Part shown: piece after piece, positions 31,899-40,778 of the stretch
Layout of the letters: every line of letters starts with the position of its first letter
Numbering within the stretch: the stretch's first letter is position 1
Assembly: GCA_031422315.1 (NCBI GenBank)
Contig: JANOQN010000003.1
Location: forward strand, 27,644-91,643
Length of the DNA stretch: 64,000 bases
Direction of reading: 5' to 3'
DNA from: JANNYA01 sp031422315
Lineage (GTDB): Bacteria; Pseudomonadota; Gammaproteobacteria; Xanthomonadales; SZUA-5
Made by a program: the position numbers and the translations under genes
Notes under the pieces: model-generated
Told to the model about the DNA's origin: nothing
What the model saw: the letters and a program-made list of their open reading frames with translations, nothing else
The model's database searches: none

Positions 31899-33824
31899 CT
31901 AACCCCCATTCAAATACCGCAAAACCTGCTGTGCCAAGGCGTCCACCGTTTGATCCGCAGTATGCAGATGCAATTCAGGTTTCTTAGGTAACTCATAAGG
32001 CGCATCAATGCCGGTGAAGTTTTGAATTTGGCCCGCGCGGGCTTTGGCGTATAGGCCTTTGACATCGCGCGCTTCTGCCAATATCAGTGGTGTGTCGACA
32101 AAAATCTCGACAAATTCAACGCCCGCTTGCGCTATCAACGCCCGCGCGGCACCGCGCTCAGCCTGCATGGGTGAAATGCAGCTGACCAATACCAGCAAGC
32201 CGGCATCAACCATCAAGCCGGCAACTGCGGCCATGCGGCGGACATTTTCGGCGCGGCCTGCATCGCTAAAATCTAAGTCTTGATTCAAGCCGTGCCGCAG
32301 GTTGTCGCCATCCAGCAGGTAGGTATGCAAACCCTGTTGCTGAAGTTCTTGTTCCACCGCGCTCGCCAAGGTGGATTTACCAGCGCCCGATAACCCGGTA
32401 AACCAAAGGCAGCGCGGTGTTTGCCGAAGATGCTGCGCCCGCAGCTCGCGATTGACCGTATGTGCATGCCAAACGACGGTTTTAGCGGGTGCCTGCGGCG
32501 TTAGAATGGTGCCAGCAGCAACGGTTGCGTTATCCAATCGGTCAATCAAAATGAAGCTGGCCAATGCCGGTGCATAGCCTGATTTCGCAAAACTCGTGCA
32601 GGCGATGGCTTGATCCAGTTGCAACACGCAGCTGGCAATTTCATTGAGCCCCAAATGCGCGCTTGAAAGCTTGGCTTGCGTGTTGATATCAAGCTGATGC
32701 TGAATTTCAACGACTCGGGCGGCGACTGTTTTAGTCGCAAGTTTGAGCAAATAGCTGCGCCCGATTTCTAGCGGCGCTTCATGCATCCACAGCACGTGCG
32801 CAACGAGTTGATCGCTCAATGTCAAACCAGCGGTGCCAGCAGCCATGCTCGGTTCCGGCAAGCCTACAATGCAATCGCCTCGGCTCATGTCATGCTCATC
32901 TGCCAAGCATAGCGTGATCGCTTCACCTACCTGCGCGGAAAATTGCGGCGTGCCCGCGCATAGAATTTGACTTACTGTGCTGCGCTTATTGGACGGCAAC
33001 AAATCTACCGCATCACCTACTGAAATCTGGCCCTGTGCGATCGTTCCTGCATAGCCGCGAAAGCTGGCATTCGGTCGGCTTACCCACTGCACCGGCATTT
33101 GAAACAAGCTTTGCTGATTCGCTTGATTGGGCACGATATTCTCTAGCGTTTCAAGCAAGCTAGCGCCATCGTACCAGGGCATTTTGCTGGACAGCTGAGC
33201 TAGGTTGTCACCCAACAATGCACTAATGGGAATTGCTTGAACTTGGGTAATGCCAAGTTGCTGCGCGAGCGCTTGATAGTCGTCCACAATGGCTTGAAAA
33301 GGTGCCTGCTGGAAGTCAACTAAGTCCATTTTATTAACCGCTAACACCACCTGGCGAATCCCCAGTAGTGCCGCAATAAAGCTGTGCCGACAGGTTTGCT
33401 CAAGCAGGCCTTTTCGCGCGTCGACCAATACGATCGCGACATCAGCGGTAGAAGCGCCCGTCGCCATATTGCGGGTGTACTGCGCATGGCCCGGGCAATC
33501 CGCCAGAATGAATTTGCGTTTGGCGGTGTCGAAAAATCGGTACGCCACATCAATGGTGATGCCCTGCTCACGCTCGGCCTGCAAGCCATCCACCAGTAAG
33601 GCGAAATCAAGCGCGCCGTTTTGCGTGCCAAAGCGCTTGGAATCGCGCCCGAGCGCGGCCATTTGATCGTCCAAAATCAGCTTACTGTCATACAGCAACC
33701 TCCCAATCAGCGTACTTTTACCATCATCGACGCTGCCGCAAGTAATCAGCCTTAGCAGTGGTTTTTGCTCATGCTGACGAAAATACTGCTCAACGCTGTG
33801 GGCTGCGGTGTCATGCTCAAACAT
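31899..33824 (-). CDS. cysNC: Bifunctional sulfate adenylyltransferase large subunit / APS kinase (CysNC)
   Basis: A 641-residue fusion. The N-terminal part (about 1-440) is the GTPase subunit of ATP sulfurylase: P-loop CGSVDDGKST at 29-38, the QGITIDVAYRFF switch, DCPGH and NKMD. The C-terminal 175 residues are adenylylsulfate kinase with its own P-loop GLSGAGKST (477-485), LLDGDNLRHGLN, and FVDTPL. With CysD it forms APS from sulfate and ATP, driven by GTP; the kinase part then makes PAPS. The start overlaps the cysD stop by one base (TGATG), showing translational coupling. The fusion means that PAPS, not APS, is passed on, in agreement with the CysH type found here. Confidence 0.96.
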   Translation of the reverse strand: MFEHDTAAHSVEQYFRQHEQKPLLRLITCGSVDDGKSTLIGRLLYDSKLILDDQMAALGRDSKRFGTQNGALDFALLVDGLQAEREQGITIDVAYRFFDTAKRKFILADCPGHAQYTRNMATGASTADVAIVLVDARKGLLEQTCRHSFIAALLGIRQVVLAVNKMDLVDFQQAPFQAIVDDYQALAQQLGITQVQAIPISALLGDNLAQLSSKMPWYDGASLLETLENIVPNQANQQSLFQMPVQWVSRPNASFRGYAGTIAQGQISVGDAVDLLPSNKRSTVSQILCAGTPQFSAQVGEAITLCLADEHDMSRGDCIVGLPEPSMAAGTAGLTLSDQLVAHVLWMHEAPLEIGRSYLLKLATKTVAARVVEIQHQLDINTQAKLSSAHLGLNEIASCVLQLDQAIACTSFAKSGYAPALASFILIDRLDNATVAAGTILTPQAPAKTVVWHAHTVNRELRAQHLRQTPRCLWFTGLSGAGKSTLASAVEQELQQQGLHTYLLDGDNLRHGLNQDLDFSDAGRAENVRRMAAVAGLMVDAGLLVLVSCISPMQAERGAARALIAQAGVEFVEIFVDTPLILAEARDVKGLYAKARAGQIQNFTGIDAPYELPKKPELHLHTADQTVDALAQQVLRYLNGG

Positions 33825-34792
33825 CAGAAGTAGCCCTCTTGCTTTTTCAGTTCCATCGACGCATTGGCGTCTTGATCAATCAAACGGCCCTGGCGCTCGG
33901 AGGTGTTCGCCGTGAGCATTTCCGCAATCACTTTTTCTAAGGTGTTGGCCGATGATTCAATCGCACCGGTTAGCGGATAGCAGCCCAGCGTGCGAAAGCG
34001 TACATTGCGCCTTTCTAGCGTTTCATTCGCGCGCAGGGTGAGCCGCGCGTCATCTTGCATGATCCACATGCCATCACGCCAAAGCACATCGCGCGGCTTG
34101 GCTAAATAGAGCGATGGCACCGCGATTTTTTCCCGGTAAATGTAAAGCCACACGTCAAGCTCGGTCCAGTTAGAAATCGGAAATACCCGCACCGATTCGC
34201 CCGCGTGCGTGCGGGTATTGTAAAGCTGCCAAAGTTCAGGCCGCTGGTTTTTTGGATCCCATCGATGTGCGCTGCTTCGAAAGGAAAAGATGCGCTCTTT
34301 CGCGCGGGATTTTTCTTCATCCCGGCGGGCTCCGCCAATGGCGGCGTCAAAACCATGCAGATCAAGCGCCTTTTTCAGCGCTTGCGTTTTCATGATGTCG
34401 GTATGCAAGCTGGCACCATGGGTTAACGGGCTAAGCTTTAGCGTTTCGCCATCTGGGTTTTTATACACGTGCAATTCTGCGTTATGAATTGCCGCTTGGC
34501 GATCTCGAAAACGCAGCATCTCTTGAAACTTCCAGCCGGTGTCTACATGCAAAAGTGGCATGGGAATATTGCCGGGCGCAAACGCCTTTTTCATCAGATG
34601 CAGCAGCACCGAGCTGTCTTTGCCGACTGAGTACAAAAGCACCGGCTTGCGAAACTCTGACGCCACTTCGCGGAGGATAAAAATGGCCTCGGCTTCTAAG
34701 CGATCTAGATGCGATAGCACGCGCCTTGGTGGCTGCGCTTGCTCTTCAAATTCAACGGCTTCGATGGCCGGAGCGGGTTGTTTGAGGGTCAT
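33824..34792 (-). CDS. cysD: Sulfate adenylyltransferase small subunit CysD
   Basis: A 322-residue ATP-pyrophosphatase-type subunit that adenylates sulfate to APS. SVGKDSSVLLHLMKKAFAP near residue 55-73 is the PP-loop (SxGKDS), followed by LLHVDTGWKF, and GGARRDEEKSRAKERIFSFR gives the ATP/sulfate binding loops; FPISNWTELDVWLYI is also family-typical. It lies 14 bp after the TSUP permease gene and one base overlaps cysNC, so TSUP-cysD-cysNC form one operon. Length is slightly above the roughly 300-residue norm because of an N-terminal extension. Confidence 0.97.
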   Translation of the reverse strand: MTLKQPAPAIEAVEFEEQAQPPRRVLSHLDRLEAEAIFILREVASEFRKPVLLYSVGKDSSVLLHLMKKAFAPGNIPMPLLHVDTGWKFQEMLRFRDRQAAIHNAELHVYKNPDGETLKLSPLTHGASLHTDIMKTQALKKALDLHGFDAAIGGARRDEEKSRAKERIFSFRSSAHRWDPKNQRPELWQLYNTRTHAGESVRVFPISNWTELDVWLYIYREKIAVPSLYLAKPRDVLWRDGMWIMQDDARLTLRANETLERRNVRFRTLGCYPLTGAIESSANTLEKVIAEMLTANTSERQGRLIDQDANASMELKKQEGYF

Positions 34793-34806
34793 AATGGGCG
34801 CGATCC

Positions 34807-35553
34807 TTAAGCGTTTAACGAGCGGAAAATAGTTAGGCTACTTAGGCCCATGACGAGTGCGCCTATACAAAACATGAGCGCTCTAGGATTGGCTTTTCCA
34901 ACAAACCACGCGCCTAGTGGCGCAGCAATAAGCCCGCCAACGGCGAGCGCCGCGACGTAACCCAGATGCGAAAAGCCCACGGTGAATAGAAATACGCTGG
35001 ACGCTGCGGCAGAAATAAAGAACTCCAGCGCGCTCACGCTGCCCACGGCAAAGCGAAACTCCAGCCCGCGCATCAACAAATTACTGGTCACAATCGGGCC
35101 CCAACCACCGCCGCCTGCGCCATCAGCGGCACCGCCAAAAAAACCCAGTACGGATAGATTGCCGCGCCTAATCAGCACCGGCGCGTTAATCGCCGCCTTG
35201 ATCAAAATGGATACCCCCAGCAGAAATAAGTAGCCAGACACCCATGGCGCTAGAACTTTGCCATCAACTAGGCTGAGCAACAGTGCGCCGGATGCAGCGC
35301 CCAACATGCCCGGAATCAGCAAGCGCTTAAACACGCCGCGATCAATGTTGCCAAACGCATGGTGTGACACTGCCGAAGCGCCGCTGGTAAAGCATTCTGC
35401 CGCATGCACGGTAGCGCCAACCATGAGCGGCGGCAGGCCAAAGCTCAGCAACAAACTTGACGCCACCACGCCATAGGCCATGCCTAAGGATCCGTCTACC
35501 AGCTGTGCGGCAAAACCAATGGCGACTAGCGCAAGTAATAGCTGGATGGTCAT
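34807..35553 (-). CDS. TSUP (TauE/SafE) family sulfur-compound permease
   Basis: A 248-residue membrane protein of the TSUP family, with about eight helices. The duplicated family motif is visible as QLVDGSLGMAYGV in the first half and GGAADGAGGGGWGPIVTS in the second. TSUP proteins move sulfate, sulfite, thiosulfate or organosulfonates; as first gene of the operon with cysD and cysNC it may import sulfate or export sulfite. No CysTWA or CysZ sulfate uptake genes are in the window, which favours a role in uptake (inference). The ATG at 35553 is preferred to a TTG at 35562. It is divergent from cysJ. Confidence 0.88.
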   Translation of the reverse strand: MTIQLLLALVAIGFAAQLVDGSLGMAYGVVASSLLLSFGLPPLMVGATVHAAECFTSGASAVSHHAFGNIDRGVFKRLLIPGMLGAASGALLLSLVDGKVLAPWVSGYLFLLGVSILIKAAINAPVLIRRGNLSVLGFFGGAADGAGGGGWGPIVTSNLLMRGLEFRFAVGSVSALEFFISAAASSVFLFTVGFSHLGYVAALAVGGLIAAPLGAWFVGKANPRALMFCIGALVMGLSSLTIFRSLNA

Positions 35554-35627
35554 TGGGTCCAATGGGGTAAACGCGAATTTGATGCCAGCAATCTAAGCAA
35601 TCCGCTTTGAATCGCCAAAGCACCAAA

Positions 35628-35645
35628 GGTTATGGCGCTATAACC
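35628..35645. promoter_or_regulatory. Candidate regulator palindrome between TSUP-cysDNC and cysJIH
   Basis: GGTTAT (35628-35633) and ATAACC (35640-35645) form a perfect 6-bp inverted repeat with a 6-bp centre, in the 157-bp region between the divergent TSUP-cysD-cysNC and cysJ-cysI-cysH operons. It includes T-N11-A spacing and shares the GTTAT/ATAAC words with the palindrome in the cysB-cysG region, so it may be the same regulator's site. Confidence 0.45.
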
Positions 35646-35710
35646 AATCGTCCTTTTAGGCACGCAAACGCAAACGCTACCCTAGCCAGATTCTTCTTTG
35701 ATACGCTGGC

Positions 35711-37561
35711 ATGCCAACAAACTCATCCGCTGCTGTTACTCAGATTGCGCCGCCCGGTGTAGGCGCGTTAGCCCTGCCTGAGCGCACCTTAGCTGAGCTA
35801 CAGCAGCTGGCCGAATCGCTTGACGCGGCAAAGCTGTGGTGGGTGTCTGGATATTTCGCAGGCTTGGCGCAGGCAAGCGCGTCAATGCAATCTACCAGCC
35901 AACTGGCTAAGTTGCCGACTAGCGTGCCCGTGGCGGCTGCGGACTCGCGCCTGGTTACGGTGGTATATGGCTCACAAACCGGCAATGCCAAGCGTATCGC
36001 TGAGAACTTAGCGACAGGCTTGAGCGCTGAGCATTTGCCGATGCGTTTGTTGTCAGCGGCAGATTACCCGCATCGTGAGCTTGCTAACGAGCGTTTTCTG
36101 GTGGTGGTTATTAGCACGCACGGCGATGGCGATCCGCCCGATGATGCGCGCAGCTTTTTGGATTTTATCGGCAGCCGCCGCGCACCCGCTTTGCCGCAGC
36201 TGAGCTACGCCATTTTGGCACTCGGGGATTCTAGCTATCCGCAGTTTTGTGCGGTAGGTAAGCAGCTAGGCGCAAGACTGCATGCACTCGGGGCAAAGCC
36301 TTGGACGCCGGTGCAGGAAGCGGATGTGGATATCGCAAAAGTTGCCGAGCCTTGGCATAAACAAGTGCTTCGACTGGCGGCAGAAAACCTGCAACGCCCA
36401 ACGCTGAGCTTGGTTGCCAGTGCGTCCAAAGAACCAAGCCAAGCTGCTGTGCAAGCCAGCTATTCACGTACCCAGCCTTATTTAGCCGAGCTGATAAGCA
36501 ATCAAAAAATTACCGCGCGCGGCTCAGATCGCGATATTCGCCACCTTGAACTTGCCTTGGCCGATCACGAGAGCTTGCACTATCAGCCAGGTGATGCGCT
36601 CGGCATTTGGGCGCCCAATACCGCAGCGCAAGTTGAGCAAGTGCTAGCGCGAACGCAACTTTCCGGCGCGGCGGCAGTGGTGCTAAACGATCGCACGACA
36701 ACGCTGCGCCAAGCCCTGCTGGAAGATCGCGAACTGGGCAAGCTGCCGCGCGGATTTTTGGAGCTGCACGCGGCTAGATTGAACTCATCGCCAAGCGCAT
36801 TTGTAGGCGCTAGTGATTTTCCTCAGCTGCTCGATTTACTCGATCATGCGCCTGCAGCCTGGGAAGCACAGGCACTGATTGATGCGCTGCGGCCCATGCA
36901 GCCTAGGCTGTATTCGATTGCATCTAGCATGCGTGAAGTGGGCCATGAAGCGCATTTGTGCGTAGCGCACGTCAGTTATGAAGAACAGGGCAAAACGCGC
37001 GTTGGACTTGCCTCTAATTTTTTACGTGAGCAAGTTGCCGGCAGTCAGCTGCGGGTATTTGTCGAGCGCAATGCACGCTTTCGCTTGCCAGTGGATGGCA
37101 GCACGGATGTGATTATGATCGGCGCTGGCACCGGCGTTGCGCCGTATCGTGGCTTTTTACAAGAGCGCATCGCCACCGGTGCCAAAGGCCGCAATTGGCT
37201 GATCTTCGGCGCGCCGCACGCGCGGCATGATTTTCTCTATCAGCTCGAATGGCAAAAGGCCCTGCAGGCAGGCCAGCTGCATCAGATTGATCTGGCATTT
37301 TCACGCGATCAAGCCAGCAAAGTGTATGTGCAAGATCGGCTGCGCGAACAGGGCAGAGCGGTTTTTGACTGGCTAGAAAATGGCGCGCATGTTTACGTGT
37401 GTGGTGATGCTAGCCGCATGGCAAAAGCGGTTGAAGCGGATCTGCTAGAGATTATTGAAAAGCATTTAGGTCGATCCCCTAATGACAGTCCAACTGAGCT
37501 TGCCTTGGCCTATCTGGACCAACTGCGTCAACAAAAGCGCTACGCGAAGGACGTTTACTAA
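35711..37561 (+). CDS. cysJ: Sulfite reductase (NADPH) flavoprotein alpha-component CysJ
   Basis: A 616-residue diflavin reductase that passes electrons from NADPH through FAD and FMN to the hemoprotein CysI. The flavodoxin domain has YGSQTGNAKRIAE (86-98) and STHGDGDPPDDARSF. The ferredoxin-reductase part follows with the FAD motif PRLYSIASS near 398, IGAGTGVAPYRGFLQER for NADPH, and VYVCGDASRMAKAVE; it ends in the expected aromatic residue (AKDVY). Length matches CysJ (about 600). Its stop overlaps the cysI start by one base (TAATG), so the two subunits are translationally coupled. Start ATG at 35711. Confidence 0.96.
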   Translation: MPTNSSAAVTQIAPPGVGALALPERTLAELQQLAESLDAAKLWWVSGYFAGLAQASASMQSTSQLAKLPTSVPVAAADSRLVTVVYGSQTGNAKRIAENLATGLSAEHLPMRLLSAADYPHRELANERFLVVVISTHGDGDPPDDARSFLDFIGSRRAPALPQLSYAILALGDSSYPQFCAVGKQLGARLHALGAKPWTPVQEADVDIAKVAEPWHKQVLRLAAENLQRPTLSLVASASKEPSQAAVQASYSRTQPYLAELISNQKITARGSDRDIRHLELALADHESLHYQPGDALGIWAPNTAAQVEQVLARTQLSGAAAVVLNDRTTTLRQALLEDRELGKLPRGFLELHAARLNSSPSAFVGASDFPQLLDLLDHAPAAWEAQALIDALRPMQPRLYSIASSMREVGHEAHLCVAHVSYEEQGKTRVGLASNFLREQVAGSQLRVFVERNARFRLPVDGSTDVIMIGAGTGVAPYRGFLQERIATGAKGRNWLIFGAPHARHDFLYQLEWQKALQAGQLHQIDLAFSRDQASKVYVQDRLREQGRAVFDWLENGAHVYVCGDASRMAKAVEADLLEIIEKHLGRSPNDSPTELALAYLDQLRQQKRYAKDVY

Positions 37562-39318
37562 TGAGCACAACTTCGGTTGAGAAAATCAAACAAGGCAGCC
37601 AACGCCTGCGCGGCAGCGTGGTGCACTCGCTGGCTGAGCAAGTCACTGGTGCACTAGCCAATAGCGATCAAACCATCATTAAATATCACGGTAGCTATCA
37701 GCAAGACGATCGCGACCTTCGCGAAGAACGCCGCTTGCAAAAGCTGGAACCGGCGCACAGCTTTATGATTCGCACCCGCACGCCAGGCGGCGTGCTTACC
37801 CCCACGCAGTGGCTAAAGCTTGATCAAATCGCGACGCGCTTTGCCGAACGTGGGCTGCGCATTACCAGTCGGCAAGCGATCCAATTTCACGGCGTGATTA
37901 AAACCGAGCTCAAAGCCACCATGCAGGCGATCAACGCGGCGCTGATGGATACGCTCGCGGCCTGTGGCGATGTCAACCGCAATATTGCGGTTTCCACCAG
38001 CCCACAGCATGGCGCTCTGCACAGACAAGTTCAGGCACAGGCTTTTGCGCTGTCGGCGGCATTGCTGCCCAATTCGCGGGCTTACTATGAAATTTGGCTG
38101 GATGAAACACAGATCAATGGCAGTGGCGCAGAGCCTGACCCGATTTATGGCGAAAGCTATTTGCCGCGCAAATTCAAAATTGCGTTTGCCATTCCACCCG
38201 ACAATGATGTCGACGTTTTTTCGCAAGATTTGGGCTTTATCGCCATTACCCATGCATCGGGCGAGCTGCTGGGCTACAACGTGAGTATCGGCGGTGGCAT
38301 GGGCTGCACGCACGGTGATCCGCAAACTTATCCGCGCTTGGCCGATGTGATTGGCTTTATTGAGCCGCATCAGGTTGAAGCAATCGCCAAAGCGGTGCTG
38401 ACCACCCAGCGCGATTGGGGCAATCGCGACGTGCGCAAATTAGCAAGGCTCAAATACACCATTGATAGCCGCAGCTTGGCGGCATTTAAAGCGGAGGTCG
38501 TAAAGCGCGCAGAGGTCACGATCGCCCCGGCAGTATTGTTTCAATTCGAGAAAAACAGTGATCACTTTGGCTGGCGCCAGTCAAGTGATGGCTATTGGAG
38601 TTTGGGCCTGCGCATACTCGGCGGACGCATCTGGGATCAAAGCGGGCAAGGCTTGCAAAGCGCGCTGCGGGCCGTTGCGCAGGGCCTGCAAATCCAAACA
38701 TCCGATGCAACAGCAATTACGCCTGAGTTTCGCTTGACTCCCAATCAAAATGTGCTGATTGCCAACTTGAGCGAGCCGCAAAAATTTGTCGTGCAGCAGC
38801 TGCTTAGCGCGCATGCGCAAGAAACTACGAACCTGGAGCGTACGAACCCAGCTAGCAAGCAAATTCCCTCCAAACTAAGCCTGAACGCGATTGCCTGCGT
38901 CGCACTTCCAACCTGCGGCCTTGCGATGGCCGAGGCGGAGCGCTATCTACCTGATTTCATCAAACAATTCGAACAGCTGCAGCGCGAATTTGGGCTGCTT
39001 GAGCATGATTTTCATCTGCGCATTAGCGGCTGCCCGAATGGCTGCTCACGCCCGTATTTGGGCGAAATCGCGCTCGTCGGCAAAGCGCCCGGGCGCTACA
39101 ATTTAATGTTAGGCGCAGATCATCGTGGTCAGCGCTTGAACCAGCTGTATCGAGAGAATTTAGACGAACCAAGCATCCTAACAGCGCTGCGCCCCTTGCT
39201 AGCGCGCTACGCAAGCGAACAGCACACTGGCGAGCGTTTTGGTGATTTTCTACATCGTGCTGCGTTGCTCGAACCGCCATCAACTGCTGAGGCAGCCGGT
39301 GCAGATAACTATGTTTGA
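37561..39318 (+). CDS. cysI: Sulfite reductase hemoprotein beta-component CysI
   Basis: A 585-residue siroheme/[4Fe-4S] enzyme that reduces sulfite to sulfide by six electrons. The cluster ligands are Cys446 and Cys452 (CVALPTC) and Cys491 and Cys495 (CPNGC). The siroheme/sulfite-binding basic residues are in LRITSRQAIQFHG and NRNIAV. YLGEIALVGKAPGRYNL follows the cluster as in other CysI proteins. It overlaps cysJ by one base and cysH by eight, giving a tight cysJIH operon. Siroheme comes from CysG encoded 6 kb away. All key residues are present. Confidence 0.97.
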   Translation: MSTTSVEKIKQGSQRLRGSVVHSLAEQVTGALANSDQTIIKYHGSYQQDDRDLREERRLQKLEPAHSFMIRTRTPGGVLTPTQWLKLDQIATRFAERGLRITSRQAIQFHGVIKTELKATMQAINAALMDTLAACGDVNRNIAVSTSPQHGALHRQVQAQAFALSAALLPNSRAYYEIWLDETQINGSGAEPDPIYGESYLPRKFKIAFAIPPDNDVDVFSQDLGFIAITHASGELLGYNVSIGGGMGCTHGDPQTYPRLADVIGFIEPHQVEAIAKAVLTTQRDWGNRDVRKLARLKYTIDSRSLAAFKAEVVKRAEVTIAPAVLFQFEKNSDHFGWRQSSDGYWSLGLRILGGRIWDQSGQGLQSALRAVAQGLQIQTSDATAITPEFRLTPNQNVLIANLSEPQKFVVQQLLSAHAQETTNLERTNPASKQIPSKLSLNAIACVALPTCGLAMAEAERYLPDFIKQFEQLQREFGLLEHDFHLRISGCPNGCSRPYLGEIALVGKAPGRYNLMLGADHRGQRLNQLYRENLDEPSILTALRPLLARYASEQHTGERFGDFLHRAALLEPPSTAEAAGADNYV

Positions 39319-40063
39319 GCTTGCCAACCTAAATAGTGATTCACTGCAACGCGCACAGCGTGAGCCCGAGCTGTTGCGCGCCATTAATGCCAAATTGGCG
39401 GCGCTGCCGGCCGAGGCGCGCGTCCAGTTTGCACTTGCGCAATTGCCCGGCACACACGCGCTGACCTCAAGCTTCGGTGCACAGGCCGCAGTTTGCTTGC
39501 ACCTGCTAACCCGGCAGGCACCTAATTTGCCGGTTATCTTGATTGACACTGGCTATTTGTTCCCGGAAACCTATCAGTTTGTCGAGCAGCTGCGGCATCA
39601 GCTATCGCTCAATCTCAAGGTTTATCAAGCCCAGCAAAGCCCAGCGTCGATGGAAGCGCAGCACGGCAAGCTATGGGAAAAAGGCGTGCAGGGCATTGAG
39701 CTATACAACCAGCTGCGTAAAGTCGAGCCCATGCAGCGCGCCTTGCAAGAACTTTCCGTGCAAACCTGGATAGCCGGCCTGCGCCGGGGCCAAGCCAGCA
39801 CACGCAGCAGCATTGAGTTTCTAGAATTCAAAAACCAGCGCTGGAAGTTTCATCCAATTGCCGACTGGTCTGACCGTGATATTTGGCATTACCTCAAGCA
39901 GCATCAATTGGATTACCACCCGCTCTGGCAGCACAACTACGTGTCAATTGGTGACACCCACACCAGCCGCGCGCTAGCAAGTGAGCAAAGCCCCGAATCC
40001 ACGCGTTTTTTCGGGCTTAAGCGCGAATGCGGTTTGCATGAAAATTGGGCGACAGCAGGATAA
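39311..40063 (+). CDS. cysH: Phosphoadenylyl-sulfate (PAPS) reductase CysH
   Basis: A 250-residue thioredoxin- or glutaredoxin-dependent enzyme reducing PAPS to sulfite and PAP. The nucleotide-binding loop SSFGAQ is at 53-58, IDTGYLFPETYQF follows, then GLRRGQASTR and the C-terminal catalytic KRECGLHENW with Cys240. The only other cysteine is Cys62, so the CC/CxxC ligands of the [4Fe-4S] cluster of APS reductases are absent; it is therefore a PAPS reductase, in line with the APS kinase domain of CysNC. The ATG at 39311 overlaps the cysI stop by eight bases. Confidence 0.95.
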   Translation: MFELANLNSDSLQRAQREPELLRAINAKLAALPAEARVQFALAQLPGTHALTSSFGAQAAVCLHLLTRQAPNLPVILIDTGYLFPETYQFVEQLRHQLSLNLKVYQAQQSPASMEAQHGKLWEKGVQGIELYNQLRKVEPMQRALQELSVQTWIAGLRRGQASTRSSIEFLEFKNQRWKFHPIADWSDRDIWHYLKQHQLDYHPLWQHNYVSIGDTHTSRALASEQSPESTRFFGLKRECGLHENWATAG

Positions 40064-40076
40064 GTTCGCTAACTCA

Positions 40077-40535
40077 TTACTTGGCTGGGCAGTTGCACAC
40101 ATCGTAACCATCATCCAACACAACTCGCCATTTCCCATCTTGCTCCAACCGCCAAGTCGAATAAAAACGCGCGATAATTTTACCGTCCGGAGCCATAACC
40201 GGCCCGATTGATTGCGCCAAATTGCCGGAACCAATCACCTCTACAAGCTCTGGCTTCCATGTAAAAGGCGCGTCGGGCCCGGCATAGAATTGCTGCCAAT
40301 GCGCGCCTACCGCTGCTTTGCCGCGTAGTGGTTTACCACCGTTTAAAAACACCGCATCGTCCGCCACAAAATCCATAAACGCCGCATGGTCACGATCCGC
40401 CATGGTTTTCGCGAACGCAATTTCAGCCTCAGTAACCTGTTTAATACGATCTGATTGGCTAGTCATGGATTTAACCGATGCGCAACCCGCTGCAAGCATT
40501 GAGACTACGGCGGCAATAAGTAGGTTTTTTTTCAT
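40077..40535 (-). CDS. NTF2-like (SnoaL/DUF4440-type) lipoprotein
   Basis: A 152-residue predicted lipoprotein with signal MKKNLLIAAVVSMLAAGC (lipobox LAAGC). The mature part is one NTF2-like domain: VTEAEIAFAKTMADRDHAAF, FVADDAVFLNGGKPLRGK, HWQQFYAGPDAPFTWKPE and WRLEQDGKWRVVLDDG, as in DUF4440/SnoaL-like proteins. This fold binds small ligands or is an enzyme, but no function is known for the lipoprotein group. It is convergent with cysH with 13 bp between stops, and is transcribed separately from the sulfur genes. Confidence 0.8.
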   Translation of the reverse strand: MKKNLLIAAVVSMLAAGCASVKSMTSQSDRIKQVTEAEIAFAKTMADRDHAAFMDFVADDAVFLNGGKPLRGKAAVGAHWQQFYAGPDAPFTWKPELVEVIGSGNLAQSIGPVMAPDGKIIARFYSTWRLEQDGKWRVVLDDGYDVCNCPAK

Positions 40536-40778
40536 AGCAATCCCGGTTGTTTAATTTAAGTTGGCAGGCGCTGGAATCAGCGACTGAACACCAGCGTCTA
40601 ACGCGAGAGGACAAATACTAAATGATCGAAGCTTGTTTGTCGCACGTCGCTGGTATGCTTGCGCGCTAGTCTCAATCTAGCCCGTCGTTGGCAAATGGCG
40701 TGGCCATTAGCATTTGAGTAACCCTGTCCATTTTTTAGCATAAGATCGCTCTCAATCAATCAATATCGAGCTAGCCCC

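Noticed and set aside
37813..38370. 185-codon open frame on the minus strand inside cysI
   Set aside because: Shadow of cysI, whose cluster and siroheme motifs are all in the plus-strand frame.
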